A stretch of 6,111 nucleotides of DNA from Pseudomonadota bacterium (GCA_023419995.1 JAEZXF010000398.1:1-6111); one strand, 5' to 3'. Shown: positions 1 through 6,111, counted from the first letter of the stretch. Notes: generated by a model not told the origin, from the sequence alone. Translations and numbers: made by a program.

Positions 1-154
1 CATCATCAAACAACGCGAAAGGATCAAGCGACAGACCATCGAACATCGGCGCTTGCAACACCGCAAGCTCGCCGCCTAACATCAACCCCCAGGACGAGGC
101 CCGCACTCCGCTAATTTACGCCGCGAGATGTGCCAAATGTTCTGACGACGGACA
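1..154 (+). mobile_element. Right end of an IS3-type insertion sequence (partial)
   Basis: The block holds the end of a transposase reading frame (stop at 77-79), then about 75 bases of non-coding DNA ending in ...GACGGACA at 154. The CA-3' end fits the 5'-TG...CA-3' termini known for IS3-family elements. Immediately after it, sequence encoding the conserved GSYNSAYFEHAF motif of the ATP-grasp family begins in mid-protein, so the IS/gene junction lies at or very near 154/155. The left end, its inverted repeat and any target duplication lie outside the window, so family and boundary are inferred. Base composition is less GC-rich than the genes to the right. Confidence 0.65.
2..79 (+). CDS. IS3-family transposase OrfB, C-terminal 25 residues (partial)
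   Basis: An open frame enters from the left edge and stops at TAA 77-79. Its 25 residues end in a basic tail of the type RIKRQTIEHRRLQHRKLAA. This tail resembles the C-termini I remember from DDE-type IS3-family OrfB transposases of Rhizobiales, in which a 'TPADVYFGR' segment is followed by a Lys/Arg-rich helix. The catalytic DDE residues would lie upstream of the window, so activity cannot be judged. It reads in the same direction as the interrupted gene behind it. The assignment rests on a short tail and on resemblance only. Confidence 0.6.
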   Translation: MIKQRERIKRQTIEHRRLQHRKLAA

Positions 155-906
155 CGGGCAGCTACAACTCGGCCTATTTCGAGCACGCCTTCCTCGCCGA
201 CCAGATGGGCGTCGAGCTGGTCGAGGGACACGATCTGCGCGTGGTCGACGGCCACGTCGCGATGCGCACCACGCAGGGCTACAAGCAGATCGACGTGCTC
301 TACCGCCGCGTCGACGACGCCTATCTCGACCCGCTCACCTTCAATCCGGAATCGGCGCTCGGCGTGCCGGGCATCATGGACGTCTACCGCGCCGGCAACA
401 TCACCATCGCCAACGCGCCCGGCACCGGCATCGCCGACGACAAGGCGATCTACTCCTACATGCCGGAGATCATCGAGTTCTACACCGGCCGCAAGGCGAT
501 CCTCGGCAACATCCCCACCTGGCGCTGCTCCGAGCCCGACAGCCTGAAATACGTGCTCGAGCATCTGGACGAGCTGGTGGTGAAGGAGGTGCACGGCTCC
601 GGCGGCTACGGCATGCTGGTCGGCCCCGCCGCCTCGAAGAAGGAGCGCGAGGCCTTCGCCGCCAAGCTGAAGGCGCGGCCTGCCAACTACATCGCCCAGC
701 CGACGCTTGCATTGTCCACCTGCCCCATCTTGACGGAGCAGGGGCTGGCGCCCCGCCACGTCGACCTGCGGCCCTACGTGCTCGTCTCCGACCGCATCCG
801 CATCGTGCCCGGCGGCTTGACGCGCGTGGCGCTCAAGGAAGGCTCGCTGGTGGTGAACTCCTCGCAGGGCGGCGGGACGAAGGATACGTGGGTGCTGGAT
901 GACTGA
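130..906 (+). pseudogene. 5'-truncated circularly permuted type-2 ATP-grasp protein (COG2308-like)
   Basis: This is the C-terminal half of a circularly permuted ATP-grasp protein, a family inferred to act as an ATP-dependent carboxylate-amine ligase (amidoligase-like) on an unknown substrate. The remnant shows GSYNSAYFEHAF (10-21), DDKAIYSYMPE (103-113), the glycine-rich KEVHGSGGYGML (152-163), RHVDLRPYV (209-217), GGLTRVALKEGS (228-239) and NSSQGGGTKDTWVL (243-256), all typical of the family. Family members are about 470 aa. Here the longest frame from a possible start (GTG at 130) gives 258 aa, and its first nine codons come from the insertion-sequence end. A stop in the same frame lies at 112-114. 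About half of the protein is therefore missing. The C-terminus is intact up to TGA 904-906. It is the first gene of the ATP-grasp/alpha-E/transglutaminase/Anbu set. I call it a pseudogene; a short product from the GTG is possible but unlikely to be an active ligase. Confidence 0.8.
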
Positions 907-907
907 A

Positions 908-939
908 GTGAGTAGTGAATAGGGAATAGTGAGTAGTGG
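908..939 (+). repeat. Left inverted repeat of the four-helix-bundle cassette: heptad array
   Basis: This 32-bp stretch reads as four 7-bp units, GTGAGTA, GTGAATA, GGGAATA and GTGAGTA, then GTGG. It starts one base after the ATP-grasp stop codon and runs into the start of the four-helix-bundle gene. Its reverse complement matches 1335-1366 at 26 of 32 positions, including 13 uninterrupted at the inner end. In RNA two of the six mismatches would be G-U pairs. It does not resemble the GC-rich coding DNA around it. Confidence 0.88.
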
Positions 940-1324
940 GGGGAGAGAGTTGGAAGCGCCGGTCAGTTCCTACAGGGATTTGCTGGTCTGGAAAGCTGCA
1001 ATGGATCTGTCGGTCGACTGCTACACCATGACCAAAGCGTTCCCGAACAGTGAAATCTACGGAATGTCGTCGCAAATCCGGCGATCTTCGGCATCCATCG
1101 CGGCGAACATTGCCGAGGGATATGGGCGAGAGCATACCGGTGCGTTCATCCAGTTCCTTCGGATAGCGCAGGGGTCCCTGAAGGAGCTGGAGACACACCT
1201 GGTTCTTGGGGAGCGCGTTGGATTGATCGTCGAAGGCGACGCTGCCCGGGTGCTGGGCCAGTCGGAAGAACTCGGCAAGATGCTCCGCGCGATGATCAGG
1301 AGCCTGCAACGAAAGCATCAATGA
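929..1324 (+). CDS. Four-helix-bundle protein (S23/IVP family)
   Basis: The product is a small (131 aa), probably all-helical protein of the 'four helix bundle'/23S rRNA intervening-sequence protein family. Its function is unknown; relatives are encoded inside 23S rRNA intervening sequences or free in the genome, and related folds occur as accessory proteins of diversity-generating retroelements. Family hallmarks are SYRDLLVWKAAMDL (14-27), FPNSEIYGMSSQIRRS (39-54), SIAANIAEGYGR (56-67) and FLRIAQGSLKELETHL (76-91). The GTG at 929 lies inside the left heptad repeat, so the first residues (MSSG) are repeat-encoded. A TTG at 950, preceded by the purine-rich GGGGGGAGAGAG (938-949), gives a 124-aa protein that still has every conserved segment and may be the real start. 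The gene is visibly less GC-rich than its neighbours and is framed by inverted repeats, which suggests acquisition as a unit. No rRNA sequence accompanies it. Confidence 0.88.
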   Translation: MSSGGRELEAPVSSYRDLLVWKAAMDLSVDCYTMTKAFPNSEIYGMSSQIRRSSASIAANIAEGYGREHTGAFIQFLRIAQGSLKELETHLVLGERVGLIVEGDAARVLGQSEELGKMLRAMIRSLQRKHQ

Positions 1325-1334
1325 TGGCGCTCTT

Positions 1335-1366
1335 CCACTACTCACTACTCACTACTCGCTATTCCC
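1335..1366 (+). repeat. Right inverted repeat of the four-helix-bundle cassette: heptad array
   Basis: The stretch reads CCAC followed by TACTCAC, TACTCAC, TACTCGC and TATTCCC, which is the reverse-complement pattern of 908-939. It begins 10 bases after the stop codon of the four-helix-bundle gene and ends 8 bases before the alpha-E ribosome binding site. Because the unit is 7 bp, the two arms could also pair in registers shifted by whole heptads. Together the arms could fold a 32-bp imperfect stem with the gene in the loop. Confidence 0.88.
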
Positions 1367-1374
1367 TCTCCGGC

Positions 1375-1379
1375 AGGAG
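1375..1379 (+). promoter_or_regulatory. Ribosome binding site of the alpha-E gene
   Basis: AGGAG lies six bases before the ATG at 1386 and fixes that codon as the start. It lies just outside the right inverted repeat, so the cassette left the translation signal of the downstream gene intact. Confidence 0.8.
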
Positions 1380-1385
1380 CCGCTG

Positions 1386-2327
1386 ATGCTTCTCGGACGC
1401 ACCGCCAACGGTCTCTACTGGATGAGCCGCTACATCGAGCGGGCCGAGAACATGGCGCGCATCGTCGATGCCGGGCTGCGGCTGGCGCTCACCCGCACCG
1501 ACTCCTCGGCCGACGAGTGGACCTCGGTCGTGCTCAGCGCCGGTGCCGCGCACGCCTTCGCCGCCAGGCATTCCGAATACTCCGCCGACACCGTCGCCGA
1601 CTTTCTCCTGCGCGACACGTCGAACCCGTCGAGCGTGCTGTCCTCGATCGAGACGGCGCGCACCAATGCGCGCATGGTCCGCACCGCGCTGACGCGCGAG
1701 ACCTGGGAGAGCATCAACGAGGCGTGGATGTCGTTCCGGCGGCTGCTCGCCGGCCCGATCGACCAGCGCGAGCTGCCCAAGATCCTCGACCAGATCAAGC
1801 GCGAGACGGCGCTGATCCGCGGCTCGTTCTACGGCACCATGCTGCGCAACGAGATCTTCGACTTCGCGCAGCTCGGCTCCTATGTCGAGCGGGCCGACAA
1901 CACGGCGCGCATCCTCGACGTCAAGTACTACGTGCTCCTGCCGTCGGTGTCTTGGGTCGGCTCCTCGCTCGACAACTACCAGTGGGAGTCGATCCTGCGC
2001 TCGGTGTCGGCGCATCGCTCCTACCGCTGGGTCTACGAGGGCGACTATCGCCCGACCCACATCGCCGACTTCCTGATCCTCAACCGGCGCATGCCGCGCT
2101 CGCTCGCCTTCTGCTACCGGATGATCGCCGAGAGCCTGAACCTGCTCGCCGAGGAATATGGCGAGCGCCACGCCTGCCACGCCACGCTGGACGACATCGG
2201 CAGGCGTTTGAAGCCGGGCACGATCGACGCCATATTCGACGGCGGCCTGCACGAGTTCCTCAGCGACTTCATCCGCTGCAACAACAGGCTGGGCAACGAG
2301 GTCGCCCAGGATTACCGGTTCTACTGA
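1386..2327 (+). CDS. Alpha-E domain protein (DUF403, COG2307)
   Basis: The 313-aa protein belongs to the alpha-E family: predicted cytoplasmic, all-helical, with no established biochemistry. It is found almost always beside COG2308 ATP-grasp proteins and transglutaminase-like proteins, so it probably serves in the same pathway. The length is normal for the family. Two copies of the signature are visible: Y-I-E-R-A-E-N-M-A-R-I-V-D at 16-28 and Y-V-E-R-A-D-N-T-A-R-I-L-D at 166-178. This points to an internal duplication of an helical unit. Other conserved stretches are ETWESINEAW (105-114) and a polar, Arg-rich C-terminal part. No signal peptide or membrane segment is evident. The start is set by AGGAG at 1375-1379. 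The stop overlaps the next start (TGATG), so translation is probably coupled to the transglutaminase gene. No frameshift or lost segment is seen. Confidence 0.92.
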   Translation: MLLGRTANGLYWMSRYIERAENMARIVDAGLRLALTRTDSSADEWTSVVLSAGAAHAFAARHSEYSADTVADFLLRDTSNPSSVLSSIETARTNARMVRTALTRETWESINEAWMSFRRLLAGPIDQRELPKILDQIKRETALIRGSFYGTMLRNEIFDFAQLGSYVERADNTARILDVKYYVLLPSVSWVGSSLDNYQWESILRSVSAHRSYRWVYEGDYRPTHIADFLILNRRMPRSLAFCYRMIAESLNLLAEEYGERHACHATLDDIGRRLKPGTIDAIFDGGLHEFLSDFIRCNNRLGNEVAQDYRFY

Positions 2328-3121
2328 TGCGCCTGAAGATTTCCCACCGCACGCTCTATTCGTACGACGCGCCCGTGTCCTACGCGTTGCAGCGCGTGCG
2401 GCTGACGCCGCTCAACGGCCACATGCAGGCGGTGCTGTCGTGGTCGGTGCTGGTCGAGGGCTCGACCGAGGAGGTGCGCTTCACCGATCACTTCGGCAAC
2501 GACACGCGCCTCCTGAGCGTGTCGGGCGATCCGCATGTGATCCGGATCACCGCGCAGGGCGAGGTCGAGGTGCGCGACACCGCCGGCGTCACCGGCGCGC
2601 ATACCGGCTTCGCCCCCCTCTGGCTGTTCGAGCACCCGACGGCGCTGACGACGGCCGGGCCGCTGGTCGGCGAGATCGCGCGGGCGGCGGGAAACGGCAG
2701 CGAGCTCGACCGGCTGCACATGCTGTCGCACGCCGTCCGCGAGCGCGTCGCCTATCGCGTCGGCACCACGGACGCGGCGACCGCCGCCGAGGACGCGGTG
2801 GCGCGGGGTGAGGGGGTCTGCCAGGACCACTCGCACGTCTTCCTCGCCGCCGCCCGGCTGATGGGCTTTCCGGCGCGCTACGTCAGCGGCTACCTGATGC
2901 TGGACGACGCCATCGAGCAGGTCGCCACCCATGCCTGGGCCGAGGCGCACGTCTCGGGGCTGGGCTGGGTCGCCTTCGACGTGTCGAACGGCATCTCGCC
3001 CGACGGACGCTACGTCCGGCTGGCTACGGGGCGCGACTATCGCGATGCCATGCCGGTTTCCGGCATCCGTCTGGGCCAGGCGCAGGAACAGCTTGAAGTC
3101 CACATCACAGTCGAGCAGTAA
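2327..3121 (+). CDS. Transglutaminase-like cysteine protease/transferase
   Basis: The 264-aa protein has a bacterial transglutaminase N-terminal domain (about 1-85, beginning MRLKISHRTLYSYDAPVSYA) and a transglutaminase-like papain-fold domain (about 125-225). The catalytic triad is visible: Cys165 in GEGVCQDHSHVFLAAAR, His202 in ATHAWAEAHV and Asp218 in WVAFDVSNG. Bacterial members of this fold are more often peptidases or amidases than cross-linking enzymes. Next to an ATP-grasp ligase and Anbu, this one could release or transfer the ligase's amide-bonded product; that role is inferred. The ATG overlaps the alpha-E stop by one base, and no strong separate ribosome binding site is seen, which favours translational coupling. 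The same frame stays open far upstream through alpha-E, but those codons lack the family sequence. No secretion signal is evident, so it is probably cytoplasmic. Confidence 0.93.
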   Translation: MRLKISHRTLYSYDAPVSYALQRVRLTPLNGHMQAVLSWSVLVEGSTEEVRFTDHFGNDTRLLSVSGDPHVIRITAQGEVEVRDTAGVTGAHTGFAPLWLFEHPTALTTAGPLVGEIARAAGNGSELDRLHMLSHAVRERVAYRVGTTDAATAAEDAVARGEGVCQDHSHVFLAAARLMGFPARYVSGYLMLDDAIEQVATHAWAEAHVSGLGWVAFDVSNGISPDGRYVRLATGRDYRDAMPVSGIRLGQAQEQLEVHITVEQ

Positions 3122-3152
3122 TCGCCGTCTGCAACTCTCGGGCACCTGATTC

Positions 3153-3881
3153 ATGACCTACTGCGTTGGCCTCAAGATCGACCGCGGCCTGGTGTTCATG
3201 TCGGACACGCGCACCAATGCCGGCGTGGATTCGATCTCGACCTTCCGCAAGATGCATGTCTGGGAGGACCCGGGCGAGCGCATGCTGGTGATGCTGTCGG
3301 CCGGCAACCTCGCCACCACGCAGGCCGTCGTCAGCCTGCTCGACGAGCGTTCCAAGGCGCCGGCCGAGCGTGCGCCGTCGATCCTGCAGACGCCGTCGAT
3401 GTACCAGACCGCCCGGCTGGTGGGCGACACCGTCAAGGAAGTGATCGCCTCCTCCGCGCCGGCCGGCCAGAACGCCGACGCCTTCGGCGCCTCCTTCATC
3501 CTCGGCGGGCAGATCAGGGGTACCGAGCCGCGCCTGTTCCTGATCTATCCCGAGGGCAACTTCATCGAGACGTCGGAGGACACGCCCTTCTTCCAGATCG
3601 GCGAGACGAAATACGGCAAGCCGATCCTGGTGCGCGCCTACGACCGCGCGATGACCTTCGCCGAGACCGCCAAGCTGCTGATGGTGTCGTTCGATTCCAC
3701 CATCCGCTCGAACCTGTCGGTCGGCATGCCGCTCGACATGCTGTTCTACGAGCGCGACACGTACCGCGTCGGTTACCGCAAGCGTGTCGGGCAGGACGAT
3801 CCCTACTACCGCGAGATTTCGGAAGGCTGGTCCGACGCGCTGAAATCCGCGTTCAAGAGCCTGCCCGACTTCCAGGACTGA
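3153..3881 (+). CDS. Anbu-type proteasome-like peptidase (ancestral beta subunit)
   Basis: The 242-aa protein is an Ntn-hydrolase of the proteasome beta/HslV group, of the Anbu ('ancestral beta subunit') type. After loss of the initiator Met the N-terminal residue is Thr1 (MTYCVGLKIDRG), the expected nucleophile. Asp17 in FMSDTRTN and Lys32 in FRKMHVW match the proteasome triad Thr1/Asp17/Lys33. A glycine-containing SAGNLATTQ segment (residues 49-57 of the precursor) and DAFGASFILGGQI are also typical. Members assemble into rings or helical oligomers, and no dedicated ATPase is known. None is encoded here. The start is 31 bases after the transglutaminase stop, and the Shine-Dalgarno sequence is weak. 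It is the last gene of the + strand set and converges with the receiver-like gene. Its substrate is unknown; the neighbourhood suggests turnover of the product of the ATP-grasp protein, which in this window is broken. Confidence 0.93.
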   Translation: MTYCVGLKIDRGLVFMSDTRTNAGVDSISTFRKMHVWEDPGERMLVMLSAGNLATTQAVVSLLDERSKAPAERAPSILQTPSMYQTARLVGDTVKEVIASSAPAGQNADAFGASFILGGQIRGTEPRLFLIYPEGNFIETSEDTPFFQIGETKYGKPILVRAYDRAMTFAETAKLLMVSFDSTIRSNLSVGMPLDMLFYERDTYRVGYRKRVGQDDPYYREISEGWSDALKSAFKSLPDFQD

Positions 3882-3885
3882 GCCT

Positions 3886-3914
3886 CCGGACGGTTTCCGG
3901 GCGGGCCTTCGGCC
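3886..3914. terminator. Possible weak hairpins between convergent genes
   Basis: Two small inverted repeats lie just after the Anbu stop: CCGGA/TCCGG with a 5-base loop (3886-3900) and GGCC/GGCC with a TTC loop (3904-3914). Neither is followed by a T-run on either strand, so this is not a standard intrinsic terminator. It may slow polymerase or mark the convergent boundary between the Anbu and receiver-like genes. Confidence 0.2.
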
Positions 3915-3953
3915 TTCGCTGGGCTGGCAGGGATAGGTCCGCGCCGTGCCTGC

Positions 3954-4382
3954 TCAGCCTTTCAGGCGGTCCATCATCTCGCGGATGATCGGCTGCAGCC
4001 TGTCCGGAGTGATCGGCTTGGCCACCACCGCGTCGACGATCCCGCTGCCGGCGACCTGCCGGGCCAGCGGCCCGGCATTGCCGAGCAGGATCAGGAGCGG
4101 CGCGTGCCAGCGGCCCGCCGGCCGCCGCAGCGGCGCGATGCGCTCGATCAGCGCCTCGCCGTCGGCGCCGCTGTCGAGGATGATCAGCGCCGGCACGTCG
4201 CCCGGCTCCGTCAGCACCATTTCGTCGGGGGTCCGGCTCACGGTCCGGTATCCGGCGCGCTCGGCGATCCTCGACACGACGATGCGGTCGATGGGCGCGG
4301 CAATCACCACCAGAACAAGTCCGAAGTCCACGCCCGTGTTCAGGAGGGCGCCGTCGTCGTTCTCGTCTGGTGAATTCCGCAT
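3954..4382 (-). CDS. Degenerate single-domain receiver (CheY-like) protein
   Basis: The 142-aa product has the alternating pattern of a response-regulator receiver domain from about residue 20 to the end, with no output domain. It retains Asp70 in ALIILDSGADG, at the phosphoacceptor position, and Lys122 in AVVAKPITPDRL. The acidic pair that normally follows beta-1 is replaced by Ala-Ala (VLVVIAAPIDR, 23-33), and the Thr/Ser after beta-4 is replaced in LLILLGN (96-102). Mg2+ binding and ordinary phosphorylation are therefore unlikely, and it may work as a phosphorylation-independent binding protein. I chose the ATG at 4382 because an upstream in-frame ATG at 4481 abuts a terminator hairpin and would add 33 residues with no domain character. 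The Shine-Dalgarno sequence is weak. No histidine kinase is nearby. The gene is separated from aceA by the terminator and converges with Anbu. Confidence 0.72.
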   Translation of the reverse strand: MRNSPDENDDGALLNTGVDFGLVLVVIAAPIDRIVVSRIAERAGYRTVSRTPDEMVLTEPGDVPALIILDSGADGEALIERIAPLRRPAGRWHAPLLILLGNAGPLARQVAGSGIVDAVVAKPITPDRLQPIIREMMDRLKG

Positions 4383-4457
4383 GGATTCTACCGCGCAGGA
4401 AGACCGTGGAAGAAGAATTCGCGAGTGCGGCGTGGTTGTTCTTGATGCCGGCAGTTC

Positions 4458-4463
4458 TGTCAA
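4458..4463 (-). promoter_or_regulatory. Candidate -35 box for the receiver-like gene
   Basis: On the minus strand the bases read TTGACA, preceded by GGAC, about 75 bases before the ATG at 4382 and just past the terminator of the upstream unit. This is a good match to the -35 consensus. At the expected 17-base spacing the -10 position reads AACAAC, a poor match, so the call is tentative. Confidence 0.3.
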
Positions 4464-4484
4464 GTCCACATGGTGTCGCATGCG

Positions 4485-4514
4485 AAAAAGGCGGCGCTCG
4501 CGCGCCGCCTTTTT
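4485..4514 (-). terminator. Intrinsic terminator after the aceA/small-protein unit
   Basis: A perfect 13-bp inverted repeat (AAAAAGGCGGCGC and its complement) encloses the 4-base loop TCGC. Eight of the stem pairs are G/C and are followed by five T on either strand. It lies 27 bases past the stop of the small-protein gene at 4542, so it should end the aceA transcript. The symmetric A/T runs mean it could also stop transcription arriving on the + strand. Confidence 0.9.
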
Positions 4515-4541
4515 CTCGTTGCGGGGTCCGGAGACCGTATC

Positions 4542-4796
4542 TCAGGCTTCGTCGCCGCCGGCCGAGGCGTTGGTGACGACCACGGGGATGAGGAGGTCGC
4601 CCCAGTTGCCGTCGCCGCCGTGGTGGCGCGCGGAGCGCACCAGTTCCACCGACACGCCGGCCTCGACCGCCTTCATCACCGACTGGTTCAGCCGGTGCAG
4701 GTCGTTCGCCACCATGCGGATGACGGCCTGCTGGTCGGCGTTCATGGCCGAGGACTGTTCCTCTGCACGTTCCTTGACGCGGGTCTTGGGCGACAT
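4542..4796 (-). CDS. Small conserved-looking protein downstream of isocitrate lyase
   Basis: The product is an 84-aa soluble protein of unknown function. The N-terminal third is charged and polar (MSPKTRVKERAEEQSSAM). The middle is probably helical, with MVANDLHRLNQSVMKAVEAG (28-47), and the C-terminal part holds HHGGDGNWGDLLIPVVV (58-74). I recall similar hypothetical proteins in other Rhizobiales but cannot name a family with confidence. The ATG at 4796 is set by a strong AAGGAG eight bases upstream. It begins 41 bases after the aceA stop with no terminator in between and ends 27 bases before a strong one. It is therefore very likely co-transcribed with aceA and may act in glyoxylate-shunt metabolism or its control; that link is by position only. 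No signal peptide or membrane segment is seen. Confidence 0.82.
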   Translation of the reverse strand: MSPKTRVKERAEEQSSAMNADQQAVIRMVANDLHRLNQSVMKAVEAGVSVELVRSARHHGGDGNWGDLLIPVVVTNASAGGDEA

Positions 4797-4804
4797 GGGT
4801 GGTT

Positions 4805-4810
4805 CTCCTT
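4805..4810 (-). promoter_or_regulatory. Strong ribosome binding site of the 84-aa protein
   Basis: AAGGAG on the minus strand, within a longer purine run AGGAAGGAGAA, lies eight bases before the ATG at 4796. It singles out this ATG among other possible in-frame starts and suggests efficient translation of the small gene. Confidence 0.75.
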
Positions 4811-4837
4811 CCTGTGCCTTCGATACGGACGCGAGCG

Positions 4838-6111
<1,274 letters not shown>

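Larger units (their letters stand above)
908..1366 (+). mobile_element. Putative IVP cassette: four-helix-bundle gene between inverted heptad repeats
   Basis: The unit comprises both inverted arms and the single gene between them, 459 bp in all. It sits exactly between the ATP-grasp stop and the alpha-E ribosome binding site, in a neighbourhood whose genes normally follow each other closely. It carries no recognisable transposase and no clear target duplication, so mobility would have to be supplied in trans. The plan (inverted repeats able to form a stem, with an S23/IVP gene in the loop) mirrors the known layout of intervening sequences in 23S rRNA genes. That this unit moves, or that its RNA is excised, is inference. 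Confidence 0.5.

Noticed and set aside
82..759. A 225-codon minus-strand frame over the IS end and ATP-grasp remnant
   Set aside because: It spans the IS/gene junction and mirrors the ATP-grasp frame, so it is a chance open frame.
908..1366. A true 23S rRNA intervening sequence
   Set aside because: No 23S rRNA sequence flanks the arms; protein genes lie on both sides. Only the layout resembles an intervening sequence.
908..1366. A CRISPR array
   Set aside because: The 7-bp units are directly adjacent with no spacers, and the two arrays are inverted around a gene.
1359..2252. A 297-codon open frame on the minus strand opposite alpha-E
   Set aside because: It mirrors the alpha-E frame, has no recognisable motif and no ribosome binding site.
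1517..2326. An N-terminal extension of the transglutaminase frame through the alpha-E gene
   Set aside because: The residues are Arg/Ala/Pro-rich and unlike any domain, while the family N-terminus MRLKISHRTL starts exactly at the ATG at 2327.
4383..4481. A 33-residue N-terminal extension of the receiver-like protein from ATG 4481
   Set aside because: That start sits three bases from the terminator T-run, leaving no room for a promoter or ribosome binding site, and the added residues have no domain character.

Overview
The window is GC-rich, densely coded DNA from what looks like an alphaproteobacterium, probably a Hyphomicrobiales/Phyllobacteriaceae relative (Mesorhizobium-like). That placement is an inference from codon usage, the isocitrate lyase type and the neighbourhood; there is no rRNA or other marker here to settle it.

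Left part (1-906): the last 25 codons and the right end of an IS3-type insertion sequence (1 to about 154) run straight into the C-terminal half of a circularly permuted type-2 ATP-grasp protein (COG2308-like). The N-terminal half of that gene is not in the window, so the insertion appears to have cut it.

Middle part (908-3881, + strand): a compact row encodes an alpha-E (DUF403) protein, a bacterial transglutaminase-like cysteine protease/transferase and an Anbu-type proteasome-like peptidase. With the ATP-grasp remnant these form the conserved 'ATP-grasp, alpha-E, transglutaminase, Anbu' neighbourhood, thought to make and remove a peptide-like or amide-linked product that is still uncharacterised. 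Wedged between ATP-grasp and alpha-E is a foreign-looking gene for a four-helix-bundle protein (S23/IVP, the family found in 23S rRNA intervening sequences). It is bracketed by 32-bp inverted repeats, each built of four 7-bp units (GTGAGTA-like) plus GTGG. This cassette is the most unusual feature of the window.

Right part (3954-6111, - strand): isocitrate lyase (aceA, missing only its extreme N-terminus at the window edge) is followed after 41 bases by a conserved-looking 84-aa protein with a strong ribosome binding site, and then by a perfect 13-bp terminator hairpin. Beyond the terminator, a separate single-domain receiver-like protein has lost its acidic pocket but kept the Asp and Lys positions. 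It converges with the Anbu gene.

Working picture: the glyoxylate-shunt unit (aceA plus small protein) and the Anbu unit are independent. The Anbu unit has taken two insertions: an IS that removes half of the ligase-like gene, and the IVP cassette that separates that gene from its partners. The alpha-E, transglutaminase and Anbu genes remain intact, with their key residues present.
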